From contig DASZUS010000026.1 of the NCBI GenBank assembly GCA_035547515.1, positions 1-64,000 on the forward strand: a stretch of 64,000 bases of DNA, read 5' to 3'. Within the stretch, counting starts at the first letter, position 1. The number at the start of each line of letters is the position of its first letter. The translations under genes were made by a program, and so were the position numbers. Below the pieces are notes generated by a model, which saw only the letters and a list, made by a program, of their open reading frames with translations, was not told the origin of the DNA and made no database searches. Shown here in pieces: positions 50,293 to 58,444 of this stretch. This stretch comes from DASZTV01 sp035547515. Lineage in GTDB: Bacteria; Actinomycetota; Actinomycetes; JAFAQI01.

Positions 50293-51287
50293 GCGCCGGG
50301 CACCTTTCCTTCGACGAGCTCGCCGAGCTCGCCGAAGGACTGCTCGCGCCTCGGCAGGCGCGGGACGCCGAAGCCCACCTCGACAGTTGCGAGGAGTGCG
50401 GCGCCCGGGCGTCCGCTCTGGCGGCTACGACCAACGCGCTAAGGGGGCTCGGTCCGGTCGCGATGCCCCCGGAGGTAGGAACGCGGCTCGACCGGGTGCT
50501 GGCGCGCGCGAGCGAAGCTCCGACCGGCGAGACCGTCGTTCCGGATCTCAGCCAAGTGCGGCAGCGGCGGCGCATGCCTCCGCCCTGGACGCTCGCGGCA
50601 GCGGCAGCCGTCATCGTGGTCGCGTCGGTGTCGACGATTCTGGCAACGCGCGGCGGCGGCCACCACGCGACGTCCGAGACCGCGGGGTCGATCGAGGCTC
50701 CACTCGTCGCGACGACCCCCCGCCAGCCGATGGTCACCACGGAGTCCGGCCGCGTCTACACGCCGTCGACGCTGCCCTCGCTCGCCCCGAGCCTGTTGGG
50801 AGGGGCGAGCCTTGGCCAGTCACCCACCGGAGCGGCGGGCACAGTCACCGGCAGCGGCGGCGCCGCACCCGCCCCACTCCAACCGCACCAGGACGCCGGT
50901 GTCGCGCCACCCGCCGCGAAGGCGGCCGGGCGCCCGACCGCACAGAACCCCACCGCACAGAGTCCCTACGCACAGGCCTTCGGCCCCGCCGCCGCCGTAC
51001 CTGCGCCGCTACGCCGGTATGCCGACTCGCAGAAGGCACTGTTGGCATGCGCCGCCTTCATCACGGACACCCCGGGTGCCGCGCCGGTGGCAGTTGACTA
51101 CGCGCGGTGGAGCAATCCCACGACGCACACGCGACGCGCACCGGCGCTGATCCTCGTCTTCCAGGACGTGCATGCCACTGACGAGCTCGACGTCTATGTC
51201 GTCGCGCCGTCCTGCGACGACAGATCGCTGCTCAACTACCAGGTGGTGTCGTCACCGGCTGCGGCGACTGCGTCCCCGACACGGTAG
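50289..51287 (+). CDS. Zinc-binding (ZAS) anti-sigma factor for SigM
   Basis: A 332-residue membrane protein. The cytoplasmic ZAS domain has H-x3-C-x2-C (His30, Cys34, Cys37 in AHLDSCEECG); a basic stretch and membrane helix (about 99-118, LAAAAAVIVVASVSTILAT) follow, then a Pro/Ala/Thr-rich region (140-245) and a C-terminal extracytoplasmic domain (about 250-332) with two Cys. It would hold SigM at the membrane until a signal releases it. GTG start overlaps the sigM stop by four bases. It sits where mycobacteria carry Rv3912. Confidence 0.9.
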   Translation: MSAGHLSFDELAELAEGLLAPRQARDAEAHLDSCEECGARASALAATTNALRGLGPVAMPPEVGTRLDRVLARASEAPTGETVVPDLSQVRQRRRMPPPWTLAAAAAVIVVASVSTILATRGGGHHATSETAGSIEAPLVATTPRQPMVTTESGRVYTPSTLPSLAPSLLGGASLGQSPTGAAGTVTGSGGAAPAPLQPHQDAGVAPPAAKAAGRPTAQNPTAQSPYAQAFGPAAAVPAPLRRYADSQKALLACAAFITDTPGAAPVAVDYARWSNPTTHTRRAPALILVFQDVHATDELDVYVVAPSCDDRSLLNYQVVSSPAAATASPTR

Positions 51288-51296
51288 AGCTGACGC

Positions 51297-51857
51297 TCAG
51301 CCGGTGAGCTCCGCCGGCTGGGTCCGCCGCGGCGGGCCCAGAATCAGCGGCCAGACGATCGCCGCCACCACAGCGCAGATGTAGGGCAGCCCGACCTCGT
51401 GCCAGGGGTGGAGCGGGTCGTGCGGGCCGTGCGGGAACAGCCGGAAGCCCAGCGCCGTGCCGAGCACCGCCGCGATGGCTCCAGCGAGCAACGGAAGACG
51501 GTCGATGCGCTGCCGGATCGCAGCGACCCGGTGCAGGAGCGCCCCGGCCACCGATGATCCGGCCACCCCGAGCAGCGCCGGCACCAGCCAGGAGAAGATG
51601 TGCACCTCGACGTACTGCGAGTAGATCCAGCCGCCGACCGCGGCGATCGGAACCACCGGCACCCCCGCGGCGACCAGCCGCGCGGCCCGCGGGACCGGCC
51701 GAGCAGCGACCCGGTTGACCACGCACGCCGCGCAGCCCCGGTCGCGGTAGTCCGCCGCGTCGTCGTCGCATCTCGGCCGGCCGCAGACCGGACAGTGGTC
51801 GTGCGCCGCACGACCGACGTGTACGGCGCAGCGCATCACCTGCGAAGGCCCGGACAC
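51297..51857 (-). CDS. Zinc-ribbon-type membrane protein, hypothetical
   Basis: A 186-residue protein: an N-terminal Cys/His cluster (CAVHVG, HDHCPVCGRPRC, GCAAC; about 10-46) that looks like a zinc-binding B-box or ribbon, then three to four membrane helices (about 60-80, 90-110, 120-140, 155-175). GTG at 51,857 or an ATG at codon 8 could start it. It is convergent with the anti-sigma factor gene, nine bases apart, and divergent from trxB. Function unknown. Confidence 0.6.
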   Translation of the reverse strand: MSGPSQVMRCAVHVGRAAHDHCPVCGRPRCDDDAADYRDRGCAACVVNRVAARPVPRAARLVAAGVPVVPIAAVGGWIYSQYVEVHIFSWLVPALLGVAGSSVAGALLHRVAAIRQRIDRLPLLAGAIAAVLGTALGFRLFPHGPHDPLHPWHEVGLPYICAVVAAIVWPLILGPPRRTQPAELTG

Positions 51858-51875
51858 ACCTGCCAGAGTTGCACG

Positions 51876-51901
51876 GGAATGCGCTTTCTAGGATCGGTGT
51901 T
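51876..51901 (+). promoter_or_regulatory. SigR-type promoter of trxBA
   Basis: GGAAT (51,876-51,880) followed by an 18-base spacer and GTT (51,899-51,901), 58 bases before the trxB start. This fits the GGAAT-N18-GTT consensus of SigR, the thiol-stress sigma factor of Streptomyces, for which trxBA is a classical target. No SigR gene lies in the window. Confidence 0.6.
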
Positions 51902-51959
51902 GCGGCGAGGACACCGTCGGCGGGCGCGGCTGCCGAGCCGACAAGAGGAGTGATCAGAC

Positions 51960-52889
51960 ATGTCGGACCAGGTGCGGGACGTCATCATCGTCGGCTCCGG
52001 ACCGGCCGGCTACACGGCGGGCATCTACACAGCGCGAGCCAACCTGCACCCGCTGCTGATCGAGGGCTTCCAGTTCGGCGGCGCGTTGATGAACACCACG
52101 GAGGTGGAGAACTTCCCCGGGTTCCCAGACGGTGTCATGGGCCCCGAGCTGATGGACATGATGCGCAAGCAGGCCGAGAAGTTCGGGGCCGAGATCGTCA
52201 CCGACGACGCCACCGAGCTCGACCTGACCGGCGACGTCAAGCGCGTGACCGTCGGAGGCGAGACCTACCAGGCGCGCAGCGTGATCCTTGCCATGGGCTC
52301 GGCGTACCGGGAGCTCGGCGTGCCAGGCGAAAAGGAGCTGTCCGGCCGCGGCGTGTCGTGGTGCGCGACCTGCGACGGGTTCTTCTTCCGCGACCAGCCG
52401 ATCGCGGTCGTCGGCGGCGGGGACTCCGCTGTCGAGGAAGCCACCTTCCTGACCAAGTTCGGTGAGTCGGTGACCATCGTGCACCGCCGCGACTCGCTGC
52501 GCGCATCGAAGATCATGGCCGAGCGCGCCGCCGCCAACCCCAAGATCAAGTTCGCCTGGAACAGCGTCGTGCGCTCAGTGGCGGGAGAGGACAAGGTCTC
52601 CGGGCTGGTGCTCGAGGACGTCGTGACCGGCGAGACCTCGACACTGCCGGTCGGCGGGGTCTTCGTCGCGATCGGACACGACCCGCGTAGCGAGCTGGTG
52701 AAGGGCCAGGTGACCCTCGACCCGGACGGATACGTCGTCGTCGACTCGCCGCGCACTCACACCAATCTCCCCGGGGTGTTCGCCTGCGGGGACCTCGTCG
52801 ACCGGACGTTCCGGCAGGCGATCACCGCGGCCGCGAGCGGGTGTGCTGCCGCAATCGATGTCGAGCGCTACCTCGAAGACCAGCACTGA
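51960..52889 (+). CDS. trxB: Thioredoxin reductase
   Basis: A 309-residue NADPH-dependent thioredoxin reductase. FAD binding GSGPAGYTAGIYTARA (about 12-27), redox pair Cys135-Cys138 in WCATCDGFF, NADPH binding GGGDSAVEEATFL, and the closing FACGDLVD FAD contact. It reduces thioredoxin TrxA encoded next. AAGAGGAG lies 10-17 bases upstream of the ATG. Confidence 0.97.
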   Translation: MSDQVRDVIIVGSGPAGYTAGIYTARANLHPLLIEGFQFGGALMNTTEVENFPGFPDGVMGPELMDMMRKQAEKFGAEIVTDDATELDLTGDVKRVTVGGETYQARSVILAMGSAYRELGVPGEKELSGRGVSWCATCDGFFFRDQPIAVVGGGDSAVEEATFLTKFGESVTIVHRRDSLRASKIMAERAAANPKIKFAWNSVVRSVAGEDKVSGLVLEDVVTGETSTLPVGGVFVAIGHDPRSELVKGQVTLDPDGYVVVDSPRTHTNLPGVFACGDLVDRTFRQAITAAASGCAAAIDVERYLEDQH

Positions 52890-52966
52890 GCCGGCGTCGT
52901 ACGGGAACATCTCCCAACGGCGCTGCGTTGACCGGACAGCCAACCAACTCACCAGGAGAGACGACG

Positions 52967-53293
52967 ATGGGTGCTGCGACCAAGACCGTGACCGACGCGA
53001 CGTTCGACGCAGAGGTGCTCGGCAGCGACGTTCCGGTGCTCGTCGATTTCTGGGCGGAGTGGTGCGGCCCGTGCAAGATGGTCGCCCCGGTCCTCGAGGA
53101 GATCGCGGCTGAGCACGCCGGCAAGATCGTCGTCGCCAAGGTCAACACCGACGAGAACCCGGAGATCACGCGCCGCTACCAGGTGATGTCGATCCCGACG
53201 ATGTCGGTGTTCAAGGGCGGCGAGGTCGTCAAGTCCATCGTCGGCGCGAAGCCGAAGGCCGCCCTGCTGCGTGACCTCGAGGCATACCTCTAG
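52967..53293 (+). CDS. trxA: Thioredoxin
   Basis: A 108-residue thioredoxin with the WCGPC site (Cys33, Cys36) in VLVDFWAEWCGPCKMVAP and the cis-Pro loop IPTMSVFKGGEVV. It is the reductant for ribonucleotide reductase and other disulfides. AGGAGA precedes the ATG; the gap after trxB is 77 bp and the two are likely co-transcribed. Confidence 0.97.
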   Translation: MGAATKTVTDATFDAEVLGSDVPVLVDFWAEWCGPCKMVAPVLEEIAAEHAGKIVVAKVNTDENPEITRRYQVMSIPTMSVFKGGEVVKSIVGAKPKAALLRDLEAYL

Positions 53294-53351
53294 CCCCAAC
53301 CCGCGAAGTTCGGGTCTGCGTAACGCTTTTGGGGCTGCGTAGCATCGCAGC

Positions 53352-54476
53352 GTGGTGGAGTTTCGGCGTGGCGACAGCGGCGACAGCGTCGCTGAGATCC
53401 GCGCGAAGCTCGCCGGACTCGGGCTGCTGGACGCTCCCGAAGGCAGCGACCTGTTCGACGAGGCGACCGACCGCGCGGTACGGGGATTTCAACAGGCGCG
53501 GGGCCTGCGGGTCGACGGGGTAGTCGGCCCCGAGACCTACCGCTGCCTCGACGAAGCGCACTGGCGCTTCGGCGACCGGGTGCTCTCCTACACCGTGAAC
53601 CGGCCATTCGTGGGTGACGACGTCGCCACCCTTCAGCAGCGCCTGCTCGATCTCGGCTTCGACCCGGGACGCTGCGACGGCATCTTCGGAACCGCCACGG
53701 ACGCGGCCCTGCGAGAGTTCCAGCGCAACGTCGGCCTGCGAGCCGACGGCACCCTCGGCCCCGACACGCTGCGCTCGCTCGAGCAGCTGCGGCGTACCGT
53801 CACCGGCGGCTCGCCCTCCGAGCGCCGCGAAGAGGAGCGGCTGCGCCGCAGCGGTCAGAACCTCACCGGCCGGACAATCGTGCTCGATCCCGGCCACGGC
53901 GGTGCCGACCCGGGTGTCTGCGGCCACGACCTGACCGAGGCTGAGCTCGCATTCGACCTGGCCACGCGGATCGAGGGCCGCCTCGGCGCTCTCGGCGTGA
54001 CGACGTACCTCACCCGCAGCGCCGACACCCACCCGCCCGAGGGCGAACGCGCCCAGTTCGCCAACGAGGTCGGCGCGGAGCTCGTGGTGTCGCTGCATCA
54101 TGACGCGGCTGCGAGCTCCGAGGCGAGCGGCGTCGCCTGCTACTTCTACGGCGCCGCCCGGCCGGGGCAGAGCGGCCACTCGGTGGTCGGCGCACGGCTC
54201 GCGGACCTCATGGTGCGCGAGGTCGCGTCCCGCACCGACCTGGTCGACTGCCGGACGCACCCGAAGTCCTGGGAGCTGCTGCGGCTGACGAAGATGCCCG
54301 CGGTCCGCCTCGAAGCCGGCTACCTCAGCAGTCCACGCGACGCCGCCCGTCTCGCCACGAGCGAGTTCCGGGACGCGCTCGCCGAGGCAGTCGTCGTCGC
54401 CTTGCAGCGGCTGTACCTGCCGGAGCACCTGGACGTGCCCACGGGGCAGTTCCGGCTCAGCGCCCTCGCGGGCTGA
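53352..54476 (+). CDS. cwlM: N-acetylmuramoyl-L-alanine amidase-like protein CwlM
   Basis: A 374-residue protein with two peptidoglycan-binding domains (about 5-66 and 86-145) and a C-terminal amidase_3 domain (about 176-370). Zinc and catalytic residues look intact: His182 (DPGHGG), Glu196, His249 (SLHHD) and Glu321 (RLEAGY). There is no signal peptide, which fits CwlM, in mycobacteria a cytoplasmic PknB substrate that activates MurA. Start is one of two tandem GTGs at 53,352/53,355. It follows trxA, as in mycobacteria. Confidence 0.88.
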   Translation: MVEFRRGDSGDSVAEIRAKLAGLGLLDAPEGSDLFDEATDRAVRGFQQARGLRVDGVVGPETYRCLDEAHWRFGDRVLSYTVNRPFVGDDVATLQQRLLDLGFDPGRCDGIFGTATDAALREFQRNVGLRADGTLGPDTLRSLEQLRRTVTGGSPSERREEERLRRSGQNLTGRTIVLDPGHGGADPGVCGHDLTEAELAFDLATRIEGRLGALGVTTYLTRSADTHPPEGERAQFANEVGAELVVSLHHDAAASSEASGVACYFYGAARPGQSGHSVVGARLADLMVREVASRTDLVDCRTHPKSWELLRLTKMPAVRLEAGYLSSPRDAARLATSEFRDALAEAVVVALQRLYLPEHLDVPTGQFRLSALAG

Positions 54477-54646
54477 CGAACCAGCGTCAAGCAGCGCAAC
54501 CCTCTACCGGTGAATTAGACGGATCGGCCGTGACCGGCTCGAGGTGAGCAAGAGCAGCAGCCTTCATCTCCGGGCAGAGAAGGGCCAGGCTCGCTGTAAC
54601 GACCCTCTCATGTCAGCGCCGCGCGTTCCCGGCGCCACGCCGAGCC

Positions 54647-54666
54647 CCGGCGAGAAAAGTCGCCGG
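54647..54666. terminator. Hairpin between convergent cwlM and GNAT genes
   Basis: Within the 197-bp gap after cwlM, CCGGCGA (54,647-54,653) and TCGCCGG (54,660-54,666) form a perfect 7-bp stem around GAAAAG, directly after the stop of the minus-strand GNAT gene. No T run follows on either strand. It could end transcription from both sides. Nothing else is recognisable in this gap, and no tRNA was found. Confidence 0.35.
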
Positions 54667-54673
54667 CCGGCTC

Positions 54674-55336
54674 CTAGTTCGGGCTGCTCACCGGCGTCGC
54701 GGTGCGCGGCGCGCTGAAGGCCCCGGTCCGCAACGGCTCGGGCGACATCGACCCGAGCAGCCGCTCCAGCGCCACCTCGACATCCTCGCGCCACGCGGCC
54801 ACCGACCGCAGCTCCAGCCGCAGTCGGGGGTAGCGGTGATGCGGGCGCACCGTCTTGAAGCCCACCGCCTGCAGGTACTCGGCAGGGATCACGCAGTGCC
54901 CGGCACCCTCCCAGGCCGCGTCGCCGAAGGCCTCGATCGCTTTGACGCCCCGGCGCACCAGGTCCTTCGCGACGCCCTGGATGAGCATGCGTCCGAGGCC
55001 GCCCCCGGCGAACTCTGGAAGCACGTGGGCGACGCTCAACAGGACCGCATCCGCGCTCACGGGCGACGTCGGGAAGGCGATGGACCTCGGGGAGTAGGAC
55101 GGCGGCGCGAACATGACATAACCTGCCGCTACCCCGTCGACGTAGAGGATCTTGCCGCAGCTTCCCCAGTCGAGAAGCGCCGTCGAGACCCACGACTCCT
55201 TCTCCAGCTCGGTGTCGCCGGCCTCGATGGCCTTCTCCCGGGACACCGGATCGAGCTCCCAGAAGACACACCGGCGGCAGGGCACCGGGAGGTCGTCGAG
55301 GTTGTCGAGGGTGAGGTTGACCAAGCGACGGGTCAT
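54674..55336 (-). CDS. GNAT family acetyltransferase
   Basis: A 220-residue protein whose middle holds a GNAT fold, with VLSVAHVLPEFAGGGLGRMLIQGVAKDLVRRGVKAIEAFGD containing the acetyl-CoA loop (GGGLGR). The N-terminus has VPCRRCVFWEL with a Cys-x2-Cys pair. It occupies the place of mycobacterial Rv3916c, between cwlM and parB. Substrate unknown. The ATG at 55,336 lies 88 bp after the parB stop on the same strand. Confidence 0.82.
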   Translation of the reverse strand: MTRRLVNLTLDNLDDLPVPCRRCVFWELDPVSREKAIEAGDTELEKESWVSTALLDWGSCGKILYVDGVAAGYVMFAPPSYSPRSIAFPTSPVSADAVLLSVAHVLPEFAGGGLGRMLIQGVAKDLVRRGVKAIEAFGDAAWEGAGHCVIPAEYLQAVGFKTVRPHHRYPRLRLELRSVAAWREDVEVALERLLGSMSPEPLRTGAFSAPRTATPVSSPN

Positions 55337-55424
55337 GACGGACTGACACCCTCCGGACGACGACGGGGAAATCGCCGGGGAGGGACTCTATCGCTGCCCA
55401 GCCGGTTGGACTAGAGCGATCTTG

Positions 55425-56327
55425 TCAGCCCTCGTCGGGGGCGAGCGGCTGGCCCTCCAGGACCTGGGGCGCGAGGACCTGAAGCACCCGCTGCAGGTCG
55501 CCCATCGAGGCGAACTGCACGGTGAGCTTGCCGCGCTGCCTGCCCAGCTCGATCGTCACGCGAGTCTCGAGCAGATCGGAGAGTTGCTCGGCCAGACGGT
55601 CGAGCGCTGGCGAGGCCAGCTGCTTGCGCCGCCGGGTCCTCGTCTTCTCCTCGACCAGGCCAGCCGTCACCGCCTCTTCTGTGGCCCGCACGGACAGGCC
55701 TTCGGCAACGATGCGGGCGGCGAGCCGCTCCTGGGACTCGGCGTCGGGCAGGGCGAGCAGGGCCCGGGCATGTCCGGCGCTGAGCACCCCCGCAGCCACC
55801 CGGCGTTGCACCGTGGGCGGTAGCGCGAGCAGGCGGATCGTGTTGCTGATCTGCGGCCGGGAACGGCCGATCCGCGCCGCGAGCTCCTCGTGCGTCGCAC
55901 CGAAGTCCTCTAGCAGCTGGCTGTACGCAGCGGCTTCCTCGAGGGGGTTCAGCTGCTGGCGGTGCAGGTTCTCGAGCAGCGCGTCCCGCAGCATGGTGTC
56001 GTCGCCGGTCTGGCGCACGATTGCGGGGATCGTCGGCTGGCCTGCCTCGCGCGAGGCGCGCAAGCGCCGCTCGCCCATGACGAGCTGGTAGCGGCCGGCC
56101 TCGAGCTCGCGCACGACCACCGGCTGCAAGACACCGACCTCGCGAATGCTGGTGACCAGCTCCGCCATCGCCTCCTCGTCGAAGACGTCGCGTGGCTGCC
56201 ACGGGTTGGCGTCGATGGCCTCGACCGGAAGCTCCGCGAAGTAGGCCCCCGCCTGCACCTCGGCGTCGGGCGCGGCGGAAATCAGCGCACCGAGGCCCCT
56301 GCCGAGACCGCCCTTGCGCACGTTCAT
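55425..56327 (-). CDS. parB: Chromosome partitioning protein ParB
   Basis: A 300-residue ParB. The CTPase/ParB_N domain has PWQPRDVFDEEAMAELVTSIREVGVLQPVVVRE and GERRLRASREAG (the GERR nucleotide loop); the helix-turn-helix has EEAAAYSQLLEDFGATHEELAARIGRSRPQISNTIRLL; the C-terminal dimer domain follows a basic stretch (EEKTRTRRRKQ). It binds parS, spreads and drives origin segregation with ParA. ATG overlaps the parA stop by four bases. Confidence 0.96.
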   Translation of the reverse strand: MNVRKGGLGRGLGALISAAPDAEVQAGAYFAELPVEAIDANPWQPRDVFDEEAMAELVTSIREVGVLQPVVVRELEAGRYQLVMGERRLRASREAGQPTIPAIVRQTGDDTMLRDALLENLHRQQLNPLEEAAAYSQLLEDFGATHEELAARIGRSRPQISNTIRLLALPPTVQRRVAAGVLSAGHARALLALPDAESQERLAARIVAEGLSVRATEEAVTAGLVEEKTRTRRRKQLASPALDRLAEQLSDLLETRVTIELGRQRGKLTVQFASMGDLQRVLQVLAPQVLEGQPLAPDEG

Positions 56328-57265
56328 CGCGTGATCCCCGCCCGCATCGCCAGATCGTATGCCGCCGCTTGGTAGGCCACTGCTCCTCGGGAGGTCGGGT
56401 CATAGGTGATCACGGTCTGGCCGAACCCTGGCGCCTCGGAGACGCGCACGCTGCGGGGGATCACCTCACTGAGCACCCTGGAACCGAAGTGCGCGCGGAC
56501 GTCGGCGACGACCTGGTCCGCGAGACGGGTACGGCCGTCGTACATGGTCAGCAGGATCGTGGAGACGGCGAGCCGGGCGTTGAGGTGCGTGCGTACCAGC
56601 TCCACGGTGTCGAGCAGCTGCGCCAAGCCCTCGAGCGCGTAGAACTCGCACTGGACCGGGATCAGCACCTCCGGCGCCGCCACCAGCGCGTTCACCGTGA
56701 GCAACCCGAGCGAGGGCGGGCAGTCGATCAGGACGTAGTTCATCCCGCCCGCTTCGGACTGCAGGGCTCGGGCGAGGCGGAACTCGCGCGCCACGGTGTT
56801 CACCAGCTCGCTTTCCGCACCGGCGAGGTCGACGGTCGCCGGTGCACACCACAGGTTGGTGAGCCCGGGGACCGGTACGACGACCTCCCCCAAGGCGCGC
56901 TTGCCGACCAGCACGTCATAGATCGAGGGGGTCGACCGGCTGTGCTCCACACCGAATGCGGTAGAGGCGTTCCCTTGCGGGTCCAGATCGACGACGAGCA
57001 CCTTCAGCCCGTGTTGGGCGAGCGCCGCCGCCAGGTTCACGGTGCTCGTGGTCTTGCCGACCCCGCCCTTCTGGTTCGCGACGGTCAGGACGCGGGTCTG
57101 CGGCGGCGCGGGCCAGGCAGCGCTGTCCGGCGTCGTAGTAGGGATCGTTGTTTCACGTGAAACCGCTGGAGAGTGCTCGGCGACTGCTGGGATCGGCTCG
57201 GATGTTTCACGTGAAACCTCCGGCACGGGCAGCGGACCGCTCGGTTCGACGGGTCCGGAGGTCAC
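56324..57265 (-). CDS. parA: Chromosome partitioning ATPase ParA, N-terminus encodes parS
   Basis: A 313-residue ParA. The deviant Walker A is KGGVGKTT (66-73), with VLVVDLDPQGNAS and the YVLIDCPPSLGLLT Walker B. Residues 1-55 form a Pro/Thr/Ser-rich extension containing two VSRET peptides (17-21 and 35-39); both are encoded by parS sequences, 18 codons apart. GTG overlaps the rsmG stop by four bases. ParA forms a nucleoid gradient that moves ParB-bound origins. Confidence 0.96.
   Translation of the reverse strand: MTSGPVEPSGPLPVPEVSRETSEPIPAVAEHSPAVSRETTIPTTTPDSAAWPAPPQTRVLTVANQKGGVGKTTSTVNLAAALAQHGLKVLVVDLDPQGNASTAFGVEHSRSTPSIYDVLVGKRALGEVVVPVPGLTNLWCAPATVDLAGAESELVNTVAREFRLARALQSEAGGMNYVLIDCPPSLGLLTVNALVAAPEVLIPVQCEFYALEGLAQLLDTVELVRTHLNARLAVSTILLTMYDGRTRLADQVVADVRAHFGSRVLSEVIPRSVRVSEAPGFGQTVITYDPTSRGAVAYQAAAYDLAMRAGITR
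57149..57164. promoter_or_regulatory. parS site 1 (inside parA)
   Basis: TGTTTCACGTGAAACC matches the ParB-binding consensus TGTTTCACGTGAAACA at 15 of 16 positions, and the GTTTCACGTGAAAC core palindrome is perfect. It lies within the parA coding region and is read as Val-Ser-Arg-Glu-Thr. Confidence 0.92.
57203..57218. promoter_or_regulatory. parS site 2 (inside parA)
   Basis: The second copy is identical over 16 bases to the first and starts exactly 54 bp (18 codons) later on the plus strand, so both stay in the same reading frame of parA. No further parS was noticed in the window. Confidence 0.92.
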
Positions 57266-57945
57266 GGCGCCTTCCTACCTTGCTTCGCCGCCCGGCGCAC
57301 CTCCACCACGGTGGCGGCGTCACCCGCGGCATCGGTCAGCGTGTGCCTCACCGCGACAAAGCCGCCCTGGCGCACCAGTTCATCCACCTCTTCTGCAGCC
57401 TTCGCGCCCTTCAGGGCGAGCAGCACGCCGTCCGGCCGGCACAGCCCGAACGCGAGTCGAGCCAGCCCCGCGAGGGGTGCCACCGCGCGCGCGACGACCA
57501 CGTCAGCGCGGGTCGGGAGGCGGTCCTCGGCCCGGCCGCGGCGTACCGACACGTTGTCCAGGGCCAGCTCGGCCACGCACTCCTCCAGGAACTCCACCCG
57601 GCGCGCCATCGGCTCCAACAGCAGCACCCGCAGGTCGGGACGGGCCAGCGCGAGTGGAATCCCCGGCAGCCCGGCACCCGATCCGACGTCCACCACGCTG
57701 GCCGAGGGCGCGACCAGCTCGCCGAGCACCGCGCTGTTGAACAGGTGGCGGGTCCAGATCCGCTCGGCTTCGCGGGGGCCGATCAGGCCGCGCTCGATCG
57801 CCACCGTGGCAAGCAGCTGCGCGTAGCGGGTCGCGCGCGGCGCAGCAGCGCCGAAGGCCCGCGAGGCCGCCCGGGCGTGCGCTGCGGCGTCCTCAGGCAG
57901 GGCTGACGACGATTCGCCGCTGCGGCTCCTCGCCCTCGGACTCAC
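57262..57945 (-). CDS. rsmG: 16S rRNA (guanine527-N7)-methyltransferase RsmG
   Basis: A 227-residue RsmG (GidB) that methylates G527 of 16S rRNA; loss gives low-level streptomycin resistance. Visible: ERGLIGPREAERIWTRHLFNSAVLGELV, the SAM motif VVDVGSGAGLPGIPLALARPDLRVLLLEP and VVVARAVAPLAGL. GTG at 57,945 gives a 53-bp overlap with jag, longer than the other overlaps in this unit; no closer in-frame ATG or GTG exists before the conserved region. Its stop overlaps the parA start by four bases. Confidence 0.93.
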   Translation of the reverse strand: MSPRARSRSGESSSALPEDAAAHARAASRAFGAAAPRATRYAQLLATVAIERGLIGPREAERIWTRHLFNSAVLGELVAPSASVVDVGSGAGLPGIPLALARPDLRVLLLEPMARRVEFLEECVAELALDNVSVRRGRAEDRLPTRADVVVARAVAPLAGLARLAFGLCRPDGVLLALKGAKAAEEVDELVRQGGFVAVRHTLTDAAGDAATVVEVRRAAKQGRKAP

Positions 57946-58444
57946 TCTTCACGCCCTCGGTCGCGGTGACCGCGTCGTGGACGACCTTGCGCTCGAAGGG
58001 CGTCATCGGCGCCAGGCGCTCCGGCTCACCGCTGGCGAGCACCCGCTCGGCCGCCTCGCGGCCGATTTGCGCCAGCTCGGCGCGGCGGCGGGCGCGGTAG
58101 CCACCGACGTCGAGCATCAGCCGGCTGCGGACGCCGGTCTCGCGGTAGACCGCGAGCCTGGTGAGCTCCTGGAGGGCGTCGAGGGTCGCGCCACCAGGTC
58201 CGATGAGGCTGCCCAGGCCATCGCCGATGATCGAGACGCTGGCACGATCGGCTTCGACGTCGATGTCGATGTCACCATCGAGATCCGCTATGTCGAGCAA
58301 CGCCTCAAGGTAGTCAGCGGCGATGTCGCCTTCGCGCTCGAGTAGAGCAATGCCGCTGTCCGTGCTCACGCCCGGGTCGTCGTCCGGCGCATTCGAGACG
58401 TCGGCCGCGTTGTCCGGCATGTCGTCGTCAGGCTGGGTGGTCAT
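57893..58444 (-). CDS. jag: Jag/KhpB family RNA-binding protein
   Basis: A 183-residue protein: acidic N-terminus (about 1-35), KH domain (about 50-115, ASVSIIGDGLGSLIGPGGATLDALQELTRLAV) and an R3H domain (about 120-180) with RKVVHD (R-x3-H). It binds RNA and has been linked to cell-envelope control. Operon partner of yidC; its ATG overlaps the yidC stop by four bases. Confidence 0.92.
   Translation of the reverse strand: MTTQPDDDMPDNAADVSNAPDDDPGVSTDSGIALLEREGDIAADYLEALLDIADLDGDIDIDVEADRASVSIIGDGLGSLIGPGGATLDALQELTRLAVYRETGVRSRLMLDVGGYRARRRAELAQIGREAAERVLASGEPERLAPMTPFERKVVHDAVTATEGVKSESEGEEPQRRIVVSPA

Noticed and set aside
54477..54673. Possible tRNA in the gap after cwlM
   Set aside because: No cloverleaf with a TTCGA-type T loop and matching acceptor arm could be drawn.
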